From Bacteroidales bacterium (GTDB taxonomy: Bacteria > Bacteroidota > Bacteroidia > Bacteroidales > UBA10428), in the NCBI GenBank assembly GCA_016936215.1, contig JAFGPL010000279.1, forward strand, positions 1 to 43,801: a DNA stretch of 43,801 bases. Direction: 5' to 3'. The translations under genes were made by a program, and so were the position numbers. Under the pieces are notes generated by a model, which was given only the letters and a program-made list of their open reading frames with translations, made no database searches and was not told the origin of the DNA. Of the stretch, positions 8,226-19,500 are shown piece by piece; the stretch's first letter is position 1, and each line of letters begins with the position of its first letter.

Positions 8226-11200
8226 TTACAATGAAAGTTTCACTCCTACAGAAACTGTTCTCGGTTGCTTAACAACACAAGCGTCGATACCGTAATATAA
8301 AGGATTATTACCCAACGCAAATTCGGGGTCAGTACCTTTATAATTGGTAAACGTTACCAGGTTTTCACCGGAGGCAAACAAGGTACAACTTTGAATAAAC
8401 TTGGCTTTAAAATTCAAATTATAGGATAGCACCAGCGATTTTAGGCGAATAAAAGATCCGTCCTCGATCCAGCGGTCGCTGAAACGTGCATTACCCATGG
8501 GATCACCATATGCTACCCTTGGAACATCAGTAATATCGCCTTCCTGTCTCCAGCGATTTAGTAAAACAGTTGATTGGTTATTATAAGTTGATCCGCTTTC
8601 TAACAAAGAGCGTGTATAATTATAGACATCATTGCCCATAGAATAATTAAACAGTGCATTTAAAGTTAATTGTTTAAATTTGAAGGTACTAGTAATCGAA
8701 CCAAATAAATCGGGATTTGGGTCACCAATAATTACACGATCGTCAATGTCAATTAGTTTATCTTCATTTTGATTCATAAAACGAATATCACCAGCTTCAA
8801 AATACACCGGTGTTAAACCCTGCAAAATATATAATCCATCTGTTTCTGCTGTTGCTTTGGTATCGTATACGCCATTGGTTTTATAACCATAAAATAATCC
8901 AAGCGGCTGACCAACTTTAGTCTGAATTGTTGCGCCGAGAATTTCTGTTTCCTTTTCTTCTCCTGCCAAATCAAGCACATTATTTTTATATTTAGAAACA
9001 ATTAATCCTACGTCCCACTTGAATGGGCCGTTTATTATCCGGGCATTAAGCTTTATATCAATACCTTTATTGCTCATTGAGCCGGCATTGGTGATGTAAG
9101 AATTAAAACCAGATAAACGTGAAGGAGTAATAAGTAATATCATATCCTTAACTTCGTTTGAATATAAGTCAATACCAAGATTTATTCTTTCATTGACTAA
9201 TGATAAATCTGCCCCTGCATTAAGGCGTTTTACTGTTTCGGGCTTCAGGGAAGTATTTACCAGGTTTCCGCGGACAATACCATAAGCCCCTAAGAGGTTT
9301 TGCGGACGATAATAACGAATATTGTTATAATTGCCAATATCATCATTGCCAGACAAACCGTAGCTTACACGGAATTTTAACAAATTAATCCAACCAGCGT
9401 TTTTCAAAAATTCTTCATTACTTGCCAGCCATGCTAATGCTGCCGATGGATAAAAGAACATCGGGGAAGCATCCATTCCTGAACGGGAGGTAGCATCTCC
9501 GGATGCTAAAATATTCAGGTAATATTTGTTCATTAAACCATAATTCAGAGAAGTATAAGCCGAAAGCCAATTCCAGGCTCCAATACTACCACCTATATTA
9601 CGCAGCATTGGTTCTCCATACTGAATGGACCTGAAATCGTCGGAATTGGTATTAAAACCTTCTCCATAATCATTTTCTGTCTTGTTGTTCTGGTAACGAA
9701 ACCCTGCACGCACAGATATGCTGTGTAACATTGAAAACTGTTTTTTATAATCGGCATAAACATCGTTATAAAGTGAAAATAAGCGATCAACACGGTGTTG
9801 CGCCTCATTCAGAATTATAATATCATTAACCGGTGCGAAAGCTACACCTTTGCCAGGGTAAAAACTCTTTTCACGTTCCTTATTGAAATTCAAACCCAAC
9901 AAGGCCACAATATTTAAGTTTTTATTAATGTTATAACTAAGCTCAAAAGAACCCAAAAACCTGTAATTTACATTTACCAAAGAAAGATTGTTTGATAATA
10001 CATAAGGATTGCTATTTCCAAAAATATCTACAGGCTCCACATTAGGTGATATATCTCCTTCTGCATCATATAAATGTGAAGTGGTGAAAGGAGATTTAAT
10101 TAATGATGCTAAAATCGGATTTTTATAGGAATCGGCACCTTCATTGGCCAGATTTTTAGTACCATATACAAAACTCATATTAGCATGAAACAAGAGTGAT
10201 TTCGATAATTTAACTTCAGAATTAAAGCGGGTATTAAACCTTTGAAAATCGGTATTTTTTAATGTTCCTTTCTGATCAAGAAAACCAAGTGAAAGCATAT
10301 ATATAGCAATCTCATCACCACCTGCCACATTTAAGTAATAATTTTGATTGTAGCTTGCATTATTATATATTTCGTTTTGCCAGTTGGTGTTATGGTTGTA
10401 ACGGTAATAATCAATATTGCCTTCGTAACCCCAGGGCTGTTTTACCGGCAGGTTATTGTCGAAATATGGCAATTGTTGAATTTCCAGAGGACTAATCTGT
10501 GGATTACTTTGTAATATGTCTGATAAAAGGTTTTTATGTTGAATAGCATCTAATACAGGGTATTGCAAAGGTTCAAAATTTACTCCAGTATGCAGATGGG
10601 CGTTGATTCTTGTTTCGGGTACTTTAGGTTTGATTGTTTTAATAAGAACAACACCATTAGCTCCTTTTACTCCATAGAGAGAATTTCCGTCTTTTAATAT
10701 AGTAATACTTTCGATATCTTTAATATCAATTGAAGCCAAAGGATTAGCCTGATAATTACTGATAAGCGATGAGGCGTACTGGGTATTTTCAAAAGGCATA
10801 CCATCAACAACAAACAAGGGGGTGTTACCGGCATTCAAAGTGTTAAACCCGTGCAGGTACATATTAGCGCCACTACCGGGCATTCCTGAACGGAAAATAG
10901 TGTTTACACCGCTCGCATAACCTTGCATTAAAATATCTGGAGTAACAGCTACACTTATATCGGTATTTTCCTGAACCACTTCCCAGGAATTAGATAGTTG
11001 AGTAGAGGAAACATAGCCCAATGGAGTATAAACATCTTTTTGCGAACCTTTATAAGATTTTTCATATAGTACGATGTCTATGGTATCGCGCCCACGCACA
11101 GGTATATCATTACGAGCATAATCTGCACCATTTACTTGCAGTATTACATTTTTAGAAGGAACATCTATTAAAAATGTGCCATCGTCTTCTGTAATTGCCG

Positions 11201-11363
11201 AAGCTATTCCTGGCACATCAATATTTATACCTGCCAGAGGTGTACCGTCTGATGCATCGCGCACTGTTCCGGTTATGCCGTATTTCGTTTGAGCGTATGT
11301 AAAAACCCCGATAACCAGGAAAGTAATAGTCAGCTTTAATCTTAAATTTTTATAATTTTTCAT
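8226..11363 (-). CDS. SusC/RagA TonB-dependent outer-membrane transporter (pair 1)
   Basis: 1045 residues. A signal peptide ends at TYAQ. A carboxypeptidase-regulatory-like beta-sandwich (about 28-95, GITGTVRDASDGTPLAGINI) is followed by a plug domain. The plug carries MPGSGANMYLHGFNTLNAGNTPLFVVDGMPF near 161-192 and the SLYGVKGANGVVLIKT motif near 227, and the 22-stranded barrel runs to the C-terminus (VSVGVKLSL). SusC proteins import oligosaccharides with energy from TonB-ExbBD. The gene lies 55 bases after the second of two FAS1 lipoprotein genes and directly precedes its SusD. A TBDT for a small ligand other than glycan cannot be excluded by sequence, but the neighbours favour glycan. Confidence 0.94.
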   Translation of the reverse strand: MKNYKNLRLKLTITFLVIGVFTYAQTKYGITGTVRDASDGTPLAGINIDVPGIASAITEDDGTFLIDVPSKNVILQVNGADYARNDIPVRGRDTIDIVLYEKSYKGSQKDVYTPLGYVSSTQLSNSWEVVQENTDISVAVTPDILMQGYASGVNTIFRSGMPGSGANMYLHGFNTLNAGNTPLFVVDGMPFENTQYASSLISNYQANPLASIDIKDIESITILKDGNSLYGVKGANGVVLIKTIKPKVPETRINAHLHTGVNFEPLQYPVLDAIQHKNLLSDILQSNPQISPLEIQQLPYFDNNLPVKQPWGYEGNIDYYRYNHNTNWQNEIYNNASYNQNYYLNVAGGDEIAIYMLSLGFLDQKGTLKNTDFQRFNTRFNSEVKLSKSLLFHANMSFVYGTKNLANEGADSYKNPILASLIKSPFTTSHLYDAEGDISPNVEPVDIFGNSNPYVLSNNLSLVNVNYRFLGSFELSYNINKNLNIVALLGLNFNKEREKSFYPGKGVAFAPVNDIIILNEAQHRVDRLFSLYNDVYADYKKQFSMLHSISVRAGFRYQNNKTENDYGEGFNTNSDDFRSIQYGEPMLRNIGGSIGAWNWLSAYTSLNYGLMNKYYLNILASGDATSRSGMDASPMFFYPSAALAWLASNEEFLKNAGWINLLKFRVSYGLSGNDDIGNYNNIRYYRPQNLLGAYGIVRGNLVNTSLKPETVKRLNAGADLSLVNERINLGIDLYSNEVKDMILLITPSRLSGFNSYITNAGSMSNKGIDIKLNARIINGPFKWDVGLIVSKYKNNVLDLAGEEKETEILGATIQTKVGQPLGLFYGYKTNGVYDTKATAETDGLYILQGLTPVYFEAGDIRFMNQNEDKLIDIDDRVIIGDPNPDLFGSITSTFKFKQLTLNALFNYSMGNDVYNYTRSLLESGSTYNNQSTVLLNRWRQEGDITDVPRVAYGDPMGNARFSDRWIEDGSFIRLKSLVLSYNLNFKAKFIQSCTLFASGENLVTFTNYKGTDPEFALGNNPLYYGIDACVVKQPRTVSVGVKLSL

Positions 11364-11418
11364 ATTGTATTAATACTTAAAGTCCCTCCCGATTTTATTC
11401 AGGAAAATATAGGATTAA

Positions 11419-13155
11419 TTAATCATTTGGGTCAACTAATGGTGTAAGGCGGATATAATCCAAAAATATCAAACCAGGATTACGGGAACTGACATTACTG
11501 GATGTACCCTTTTCTCTAACAGTGTTCGATACCCAGAAAGTTGCTTTTCCATAAGCCGGACAAATAAGCGTGCCTTCCTTACCATAATCATCTTCAATAG
11601 TATAAGGTGTATTTAACAAATATAGATTTGAAGTTGAAGGTGAGCTGGTATCTAATTTCCGGTAGCGGACCAATTGTGTTTCTTCGTGAACTCCGGCTTT
11701 TGCAGAAGAAGCCATTATTGTAATAGTGCTGAAATTATTTTTTACCTGACCATCAGTCAGTCGGTTTAAGACCGGTTCTCCTGGAAAGCTGATAAATAAT
11801 TTTTGTTCCAATGTCATCACTCCAGTCTCAGTAGTTGAGTCAAGAGCAATCTGGGCATGTGCCGCAACATCATCATAAGTTACCCAGCGTATTTCATAAG
11901 GTGTTGAATACATTACCGGTTCAAATTGCAGATATGGATTATAAGTACGGCTCCAAACCGGATCGTTTGACCGATAGGAAATACTTATACCGTTTCTATC
12001 AATTATTTTATGTCTCATTTCCTCAAGAGTGGTATTATAGTAGTCATATTCGAAAGTATTGGTTGTATAACCCTTAAGTATAACATCTTTTCCACCGCTT
12101 GCCCATGAACGATAGCGGACTTCCCAGGCATCTCTGTCATCCCACCTAAGAACATAATCTTCGGCTTCGATAATTTGTTCCTTTATTTTATTGTTAAAAA
12201 CCTTTACATCTGCAGCATTAACCTTATAAACTATACCGTTGGATGCCTGGTATGTTTCAGTAATATTTGAAGGGTCAATATCCACTAATACATCATCAAC
12301 CGATGGAAAGCGACCGGCAGTGGTTATAACCGTATCCTTTAAAACCATGTCAAGTGTTATCTGGTGTGTTATTTCCCTATTTTGGAGTTCAAGGCTGTCC
12401 TGCGCAAAATATTTTGAATATTTATTTATTAGTGAATTGAAGCTGCTTTGATCAATTAATACAACTGTATAGTTTTTACGTTCATTGTTTAATTGATAAG
12501 TTTCCAAAAAAGTATTCCGGTATGCCCAAACTGTATCGAAAATGGGTTTTCCATTAATGTTTATACCTATTTGGATACTTTTGGTCATATCCATTACTTT
12601 ATCTTCCTGCGAAAGTATATATTGGGTTTGTAAATAACCTGTTTCTCCCTGCATATATTCCCAGATATTTTTTCTGAAGATAATCTCACTATCAATTATA
12701 TGCAGTACCCCATTGGCACAATATATATTATTCTTAATAATATTGGAACCAGAAACAGTTCCCAGACCAAGAGGAACATTTTTACCATTGATCAATTCTA
12801 TGTTTTCCGAAGCAAACTGACCTGATTTATCGGTATAATAAGTCAACTTTGCAATATGGTTTTTGACCCATTCAGTTAAAGCTTCAGTATTTTCGAGGTT
12901 AATATCTTGTAGCGCTTCGTTACTTGGAGCAAATACTGTAAGCGATTGCTCAGTCAGCAATAATTTTTCATAACCCGTTAATTTAAGTATTTGGGCGAAA
13001 GTTGAAATATCGGCATCAGATGCAATAACTTCGTTTAAAGTTTTATCAACATTGCTGTTATTTAGCTGATTATAGTCTTTCCATGGGTCGCATGAGTTAA
13101 ACTGTATAACAAAGGGTAAAAACAGCAAGATTTTAAATATCGTTCTATAATTCAT
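11419..13155 (-). CDS. FAS1 (fasciclin) domain lipoprotein
   Basis: 578 residues with a lipoprotein signal peptide ending at NSC (Cys22) and DPWKD after it. A FAS1 module at about 33-155 carries the motif LTVFAPSNEALQDI (near 72) and the closing NGVLHIIDSEI. A second, more diverged FAS1-like module covers about 160-325 and ends with NGIVYKVNAADV. The C-terminal half (345-578) is rich in Trp and Tyr, reads as beta-sandwich, and resembles a carbohydrate-binding region; it ends with PGLIFLDYIRLTPL. FAS1 domains are usually adhesive. Here, placed between a SusD and the next SusC, the protein probably acts as a surface glycan-binding protein comparable to SusE/SusF. That role is inferred from context. 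Confidence 0.85.
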   Translation of the reverse strand: MNYRTIFKILLFLPFVIQFNSCDPWKDYNQLNNSNVDKTLNEVIASDADISTFAQILKLTGYEKLLLTEQSLTVFAPSNEALQDINLENTEALTEWVKNHIAKLTYYTDKSGQFASENIELINGKNVPLGLGTVSGSNIIKNNIYCANGVLHIIDSEIIFRKNIWEYMQGETGYLQTQYILSQEDKVMDMTKSIQIGININGKPIFDTVWAYRNTFLETYQLNNERKNYTVVLIDQSSFNSLINKYSKYFAQDSLELQNREITHQITLDMVLKDTVITTAGRFPSVDDVLVDIDPSNITETYQASNGIVYKVNAADVKVFNNKIKEQIIEAEDYVLRWDDRDAWEVRYRSWASGGKDVILKGYTTNTFEYDYYNTTLEEMRHKIIDRNGISISYRSNDPVWSRTYNPYLQFEPVMYSTPYEIRWVTYDDVAAHAQIALDSTTETGVMTLEQKLFISFPGEPVLNRLTDGQVKNNFSTITIMASSAKAGVHEETQLVRYRKLDTSSPSTSNLYLLNTPYTIEDDYGKEGTLICPAYGKATFWVSNTVREKGTSSNVSSRNPGLIFLDYIRLTPLVDPND

Positions 13156-13199
13156 ATTTTATTAAATTATCATGTTTTTTCAAATAAACCATCCGGTTA

Positions 13200-14975
13200 T
13201 TATTCAGTTGGCACCGTATCACAAGGAGTGGGTGGCCATATCTGGCAATTAGGTACGTCTTTTTCTATCCAATTACCTTTAATATCCATGCGCGGCCACA
13301 GCTGGTCATCGTCAACAGGTATAAACTGTATAACATCCCAGTTACCAGGGTTATTGTGACGGGTACCAGTAGTTTCAATTCTAAGCGTATGCCTTCCTGT
13401 ACTTTGAACATCTATAATTCCCAGTATGTGCGAACACACTACACTATTATATTTTTTAGCATTATATTGCTTCCAACCTTCAATTTCAATTAGTTCATGA
13501 GATGATCCTTCGGCTTCGGGATTAGACATATATGCAGCCATGTCAAAAACATATGGTAAGACCTGGTCATCTTTACCCTCCTGTTTGAAAGTAGATTTTA
13601 CAGTTGCATCAAGTTCACGACGGTAACATAACCATACTTTGTATTTGCCTTCTATCAAGACAGGCGTTTTAAATTCAACCCAGGATGTTACATTAGGATG
13701 GAGCACGAAACGCAGGTAATCACCATAAACATACTGAAACTTTTCATCCAACACATTAGAATAGCCTCCGCAATAATATTCTATTTGAGCCGGAGCTTTT
13801 CCACCCCATGTTATTTCAGATAAGTCGCCAGGGTTGAATTTTAAGCTCGTCCCTGCTTTTCGGAAACCTTTATTGGCAATTATTTCAGGTTGTTCGGTAA
13901 GGTCCCAGTAAATACGGTAGGCCGTACGGTTTTTAATCACAATATTACCATCTATTTTTTGAATAACTCCGTTAGAGCAACTAAGGTCGGAATAATCACT
14001 TTCACGGATAAGAGGAATACCAGGCTCATTGAATTTACCCTGAACCAGTTCATTTAATAAAATAACATCTAAATTGCGTTTGAATGTAATGATTTGCTTC
14101 GGCACTAACGTATTCATGCTTGATATAACCATTAAATCAGCAATATATAATAAATTGTTAATTCCATGATAACCAATATAATTCCGGATCAATTCTTCGT
14201 CATCTGTAACTTCAGGAGTATTAACACGTAACTGTTCCAACAAATCTTCTTCATCGTATATTCCTGCGTTATTAAATGCTTCATTATCCTGAATAAAAAA
14301 TGTGAACCACTGGTCTTCTATTTCTTTATCAAGAGAATCGGCCCAACCTGAACGTTCGAATAAAGTTTTCATTAGAGAATAGTCTTCAGGTAATGCACGA
14401 ATTGCATCAGTTATGCTATTTTCAGGAGGTGTAAGCACCTGATCAATAATATGTACAAATCCGTTATTGCCCCTAAAGTTCTCCTGAATTACTTTTGCCT
14501 GACGGTTAATACGTTGAAATATCGCTGTTCCTTCTGATTCTGCTTTTGTAGTAAGGTATTTTTTCAAAAAATTTGGAGACGCTAATCGTCCATCAACAAA
14601 ATCAGCAGTTGAAAGAGTATCCCGAATCAGATGGTATTTAACAATAGCTTCTGCTTCTTCTTTATTCAAATCTTCGACACTATTTTTACCATTTTTTTGC
14701 AAATAAGCAATAATAGCGTCATTGGTTGGCGCAAAAATAGTGTATGCGCCGTATGCATGAATAGTACCGGTTAATTCAGCTTTTTCAACCACAGCTAAAA
14801 ATTGGCTTAGATTTTGATCTTGCAATATTTCATCTATCATTTTATCATCATAAACCTGATATATTTTACCTTCAATTGATTTCTCACATGAAGTAAAACT
14901 TGACATGATTCCTAACGACATTACGATTATTAACGTAAGGTACTGAAAAATAGGTTGAGAATGAAAAGTTTTCAT
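13200..14975 (-). CDS. FAS1 (fasciclin) domain lipoprotein
   Basis: 591 residues with a lipoprotein signal peptide ending at SFTSC (Cys30), followed by EKSIEGK. FAS1 module 1 covers about 40-170 (YTIFAPTNDAIIAYL; NGFVHIIDQVLTP). Module 2 covers about 175-345 (LFERSGWADSL; NGVIQKIDGNIVI). The C-terminal 240 residues form a predicted beta-sandwich with YKVWLCYRREL and GRHTLRIETTG, similar in layout to the C-terminus of the neighbouring FAS1 protein. The ending NWDVIQFIPVDDDQLWPRMDI resembles a CBM-like 'position in the sandwich' strand. It sits 11 bases after the SusD of pair 2 and 44 bases before the next FAS1 gene, so the three are almost certainly co-transcribed. It is a likely surface glycan-binding protein. 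Confidence 0.85.
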   Translation of the reverse strand: MKTFHSQPIFQYLTLIIVMSLGIMSSFTSCEKSIEGKIYQVYDDKMIDEILQDQNLSQFLAVVEKAELTGTIHAYGAYTIFAPTNDAIIAYLQKNGKNSVEDLNKEEAEAIVKYHLIRDTLSTADFVDGRLASPNFLKKYLTTKAESEGTAIFQRINRQAKVIQENFRGNNGFVHIIDQVLTPPENSITDAIRALPEDYSLMKTLFERSGWADSLDKEIEDQWFTFFIQDNEAFNNAGIYDEEDLLEQLRVNTPEVTDDEELIRNYIGYHGINNLLYIADLMVISSMNTLVPKQIITFKRNLDVILLNELVQGKFNEPGIPLIRESDYSDLSCSNGVIQKIDGNIVIKNRTAYRIYWDLTEQPEIIANKGFRKAGTSLKFNPGDLSEITWGGKAPAQIEYYCGGYSNVLDEKFQYVYGDYLRFVLHPNVTSWVEFKTPVLIEGKYKVWLCYRRELDATVKSTFKQEGKDDQVLPYVFDMAAYMSNPEAEGSSHELIEIEGWKQYNAKKYNSVVCSHILGIIDVQSTGRHTLRIETTGTRHNNPGNWDVIQFIPVDDDQLWPRMDIKGNWIEKDVPNCQIWPPTPCDTVPTE

Positions 14976-14986
14976 GACAGTTATTA

Positions 14987-16570
14987 TTAATTATAAAACT
15001 CGTTTTGTATAAGATTTTTATTGACTTTTATCTCATCAATATGAATAGGCAGATAATGACTACCGAAATTGTTCTTCCATTTATTTTGCAAAATTGTTAC
15101 CTTTTGCGGGCTAGCGCTTAAAATGGCTAATCTTATAAGATAATCAAGGTTTTGTTCATTATAATTGTCCCTTCTTGCATGACGCAGCACATCAAACCAA
15201 CGCTTGCCTTCAAAAGCAAATTCGCGGGCACGTTCAGCAAGGATAAATTCTTCCATTGTTTTGGTATTGATATCTCCTGATAAACCATATAATAAATCTG
15301 TAGATTCGGGGGCATTGGCCCTTAAACGTATTTGCCGTATTAAAGAGTCGGCTTTCTGCAAAAATTCCTGGTTATTGCCAGATTTGGCAAGCTGTGTATA
15401 AGCTTCAGCTTTCATCAGAATAATATCCGCCAACCTGTAAAAGATCCAGTTACTATTTGAAGCGGTGGTAGGGCGATAATCTGAATTATCACGTGAAAGG
15501 CCAATCCATTTCCAAATATAGCCTTGTTTGAAAGCAACACCTTCGCCACGAATATCATACCAACCTCTGTCCAGGGCTGAAGAAACGAAAAATTCGGTAT
15601 ACATGTTGGACATTTTTGCTTGTAAATCGGCTGAACCTGGCATAAACCATGATACAAAAGGATTGTTTTTATCTGCTTCGAATTGCAATTCCAAAATGCT
15701 TTCAACGCTGTTCCCTTTTACATACATGTCATCAAAAAAATTAGAAATATCGCCTTCAACTGGATAATACACCGTTGCTTTGCCATCAGGGGTATTTGCA
15801 TCAATGGTAAATTCCTGTCGGGCAACAGGTATCAGTGTGAACTGACCGGAACTTATTATTTGTGTAGTCAGGTTTATGCAATTCTGATAATCCCCTTTCC
15901 ATAAGTATATGTCAGCAAGCAATGCTTTCAATCCCCATGCTGTAAACCGGCCTTTACTTTCAACAGTTGTGTTATAAGTAAATGGCAGATCATTTTCTAC
16001 TCGTAGTAAGCCAATAATAAGAGAATCCACTATATCTTCCTGCAAGGTTTTTGGTTGTGAAAAGTTTTGATCATCATAAATGCTTGCTTTTGTAATATAT
16101 GGTACATCGCGGAAAGTACGGAGCAGGTAAAAATAGGCTAAACTACGGATACATACAGCTTCTGCCTGATATTGTTTAAGTAATGTTTCGGAGAACGACA
16201 TATCCTTTTCCTTTGCCAATGGGGCCAGTTCGATTAATGTATTGCACTGGTTTATAGTACGGTAAAAATATTCCCATTTTGTATACCGGTTTGAACTGGT
16301 TATTTCACCATCCCTAATTGCTATAATATCATCGTTAGATAAAGATGTTGGTTCAACCATATCAGCCCGTAATTCTCCCCATATAAAATAATTTAACATT
16401 ACATTATCTTCCATCATTGAAGCATAACAACCGTTGAGAGCTGCCTTGGTTTCTTCTTTTGTTTTCCAATATATTTCACGAAATACACCGTCTTCAGGTT
16501 GCAGGTTTAACCATTCACTACAGGAAGACACTGTGAGAACTGTTAAAACTGAATATATAAATTTTTTCAT
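14987..16570 (-). CDS. SusD/RagB-family surface glycan-binding lipoprotein (pair 2)
   Basis: 527 residues from the ATG at 16568-16570, chosen because it gives a compact lipoprotein signal peptide (MKKFIYSVLTVLTVSSC, Cys17). A frame extending upstream to 16609 would overlap the end of the SusC gene by 14 bases and give an unusual N-terminus. SusD signatures include TKEETKAALNGCYASM, EAVCIRSLAYFYLLRTFRDVPYI, and EFILAERAREFAFEGKRWFDVLRHAR, followed by HYLPIHIDEIKVNKNLIQN. The fold wraps TPR-like helices around a glycan site at the cell surface and closes the SusC barrel. It starts 25 bases after its SusC partner. It shares only family-level similarity with the SusD of pair 1, which suggests the two transporters take different ligands. 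Confidence 0.92.
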   Translation of the reverse strand: MKKFIYSVLTVLTVSSCSEWLNLQPEDGVFREIYWKTKEETKAALNGCYASMMEDNVMLNYFIWGELRADMVEPTSLSNDDIIAIRDGEITSSNRYTKWEYFYRTINQCNTLIELAPLAKEKDMSFSETLLKQYQAEAVCIRSLAYFYLLRTFRDVPYITKASIYDDQNFSQPKTLQEDIVDSLIIGLLRVENDLPFTYNTTVESKGRFTAWGLKALLADIYLWKGDYQNCINLTTQIISSGQFTLIPVARQEFTIDANTPDGKATVYYPVEGDISNFFDDMYVKGNSVESILELQFEADKNNPFVSWFMPGSADLQAKMSNMYTEFFVSSALDRGWYDIRGEGVAFKQGYIWKWIGLSRDNSDYRPTTASNSNWIFYRLADIILMKAEAYTQLAKSGNNQEFLQKADSLIRQIRLRANAPESTDLLYGLSGDINTKTMEEFILAERAREFAFEGKRWFDVLRHARRDNYNEQNLDYLIRLAILSASPQKVTILQNKWKNNFGSHYLPIHIDEIKVNKNLIQNEFYN

Positions 16571-16595
16571 ATTCATAATTAATTTCATGTGTTCT

Positions 16596-19500
16596 TTAAA
16601 ATGAAACATTAACCCCTAAAGTAAAAGTTTTTGGAATGGGGGCACTTGAATAGTCTTTACCTGGGTTACTCCCTCCAATGGATACTTCGGGATCCTGCCC
16701 GGTATAATTTGTCCATACATTCAGGTTGTTAATTGTTGTATATATATATAATTCTTTCAAATTAAACTTTGTTAATAATTCACGTGTGAAGTTATATCGG
16801 AATGTTAAAGATTTCCAACGCATAAAAGAACCATCTTCAATAAACCTGTCTGAAGCCATCCAGTTATATCCGCTATTGTATAAAGCGCGAGGCAATAAAT
16901 CTGACGGTGCTTCCTCAGGATTATCATAAGGATTGCGCCAGCGGCGTAATACCGTTTTACTCTGCTGTTCGTAACCGTACATTTTTTCCAGGTTCATGCG
17001 TGTCATATTAATAACATCATTACCATAACGGAAGAAAAATACCATGTTCAAAGACAACTGTTTCCATTTTATGTTAGGGGTAATCCCACCTGTAAATAAT
17101 GGATTGTAATCACCTAACCAAACGATATCCTGATAGTTGATATTTCCATCATGGTTAACATCCACATATCGGGCATCTCCTTGTTGAAACTGATATTGGA
17201 TTGATGGATATCCAAATTGCATATAAACGGGAACGGTTTCCCCTAAATCATTAACTGAATAAATATATTGTCCGTTTTTATCGCGGGCAATTGTTTGTTC
17301 TTCATTCAAATAAACACCATCATATAAATAGCCATAAAATGAACCGATAGGCTGATTAAGTTCCACCCGGCTAAGATATGTGCCTCGTGCATCCCAGTTT
17401 CCTGAGTATAAGGTGGTATATTCTGATATTTCGGTAATAATATTTTCATTACGCGCCACATTAAAAGCCAGATTTATGTACCAATTATTGTTTCGAAGTA
17501 CTTCATAGTTTACGCTAAGTTCAACACCTCTGTTTTCAACAGTTCCTTCGTTTTTTGGCATAGATTTAAAACCGGAAGACGAAGGAATAGTGACACTCTT
17601 CATGTACTGGTCTTTGGTTGCCCTGAAATAATAATCGGCTTCTATGTTAAGTTTACGGTTGAAAGCAACAAAATTTATACCATAATTTTGCTGGTAACTA
17701 TTTTCCCAGCGAAGTTCACTAAGTTCCAGTGAAGAAGGGTAAGTGGCGCTTTCACCCATATAACCCCATCCATAAGTATTGTAAAGGTTATAGAACAAAT
17801 AATCTCTATCCGGGGCACTACCTGATTTGCCGTAAGAGGCCCTGATTGAAAAGTCATCAAGCCATTTATTAAAACGTTTCATAAAAGATTCTTCAGAAAT
17901 ACGGTAACGTACCGAAATAGCGGGGAATAGTCCAAACCGGTGATTGGCGCCGAAACGTGAATCGCCATTAAGGTTAATGTTTCCGTAAATAATATAACGG
18001 TCCAGGAAAGTATAGTTCAGGTTAATATAAGATGCCATTGTACGTTGCTGCCCGGAACCTGATCTCGGGTCACCCGAAGGATAAACACGTGAATCAATCG
18101 AAGGATCTTGCAGCAAAGGATTGGCAAGGTTAGTCGTTTTTGCATAATAGGAATAACTTTGTCTGTCGTATGTATTTAAACCAATAAGCCCGATTAAACG
18201 GTGTTTATATTCATCTTTAAATTTCGGTGTAAAATACAATCTGTTAAAAGTTTGAATCGTAAATGTTTCATTATCGCTATCAGAAGCTTCATTTGTCCGC
18301 GAATCAGACCAATTTAAACCCGTTGCGGATACCGGTAAGAATTTTTTCCTTTTTTCATTCAAAGTCTGCATGGAAACATCAAAGGTATAACGCCAGGTTG
18401 AGTTAGGTTGATAACTTAATGTCAACTGCGGTAAAATTGTTTCACTTAAAATATCAAACCTGCCATCGCGGGCCATTGCAACCGGGTTGAAAATATTCGG
18501 ATAGCTACCCTGGGGATTATTTATCGGTGTGAAATAAACAGGTGTTTCTTCACCGTATTCATTATAATAATAAATACTTTGGTTAGGCATTTTTATATAA
18601 GCATGTGATCTTACATCATATTTCTCTCTGCTATCATTAGGCACATAATTTTTTTGTGCATTTGAATGTGTATAAGCTATATTAGCGCTAAAACGAAGCT
18701 TATCAGATACCATATAATCAAGGTTCAGGCGGGTATTTATACGATTAAACCCGGTTTCTATGGTATTTCCAATATCATCGTAATAACCTGCGGAGAATGA
18801 ATATAGCACTTTTTGGCTACCTCCACGCACCGAAAGATTGTAATCCTGTATAAAACCATTTTGAGTAACAGCTTTTACCCAATCGGTATTCTGTGAATAA
18901 TTATAATAATAAACCGGATTACTTGGGTCGTAAGCAAATTGAGGATATCGTAAAGGGTCAAGAACGGTTCCGGCATTCAGATGCTCTTCTAAGATAAGAG
19001 TGCTATACTCATCACCCGAAAGTGTAGGCAACGATTTTGGTTCTGGTTTATAAGTCATTGTTGTTCGAAACGTTATCTTGGGAGGTGAAACAGTACCACG
19101 TTTCGTAGTAATTTGTAAAACACCATTGGCGGCTTTCGATCCCCAAACAGCCGTGGCGGCTGCATCTTTTAAAACCGAAATATCTTTGATATCAGTAGGT
19201 GCAATATTCAATAACTGTGAGAAATCTTCTTCTGTGGCTGTACTTAAATCAAAATCAGAACCTATTTCAGTTTCCAGGGGAATACCATCCACAATAATCA
19301 TAGGCTGATTGTTTCCATTTATTGATGTAATTCCGCGAATACGGATGGCTGTTCCACTACCCGGGTCGCCGGTATTTGCAACAATATCTACGCCTGCCAT
19401 TTTACCCTGCAACGCATCATCTACAGAAGCAACCTGTAAATCTGCTATTTCTATTGCACTAAGTTTTGATATAGACATTGAAATATCGCGTTCGTCAATG

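Noticed and set aside
14987-16609. Translational coupling of SusC and SusD through a 14-base overlap
   Set aside because: The overlap exists only if the upstream ATG at 16609 is used. The ATG at 16570 gives a normal lipoprotein signal peptide and a 25-base gap.
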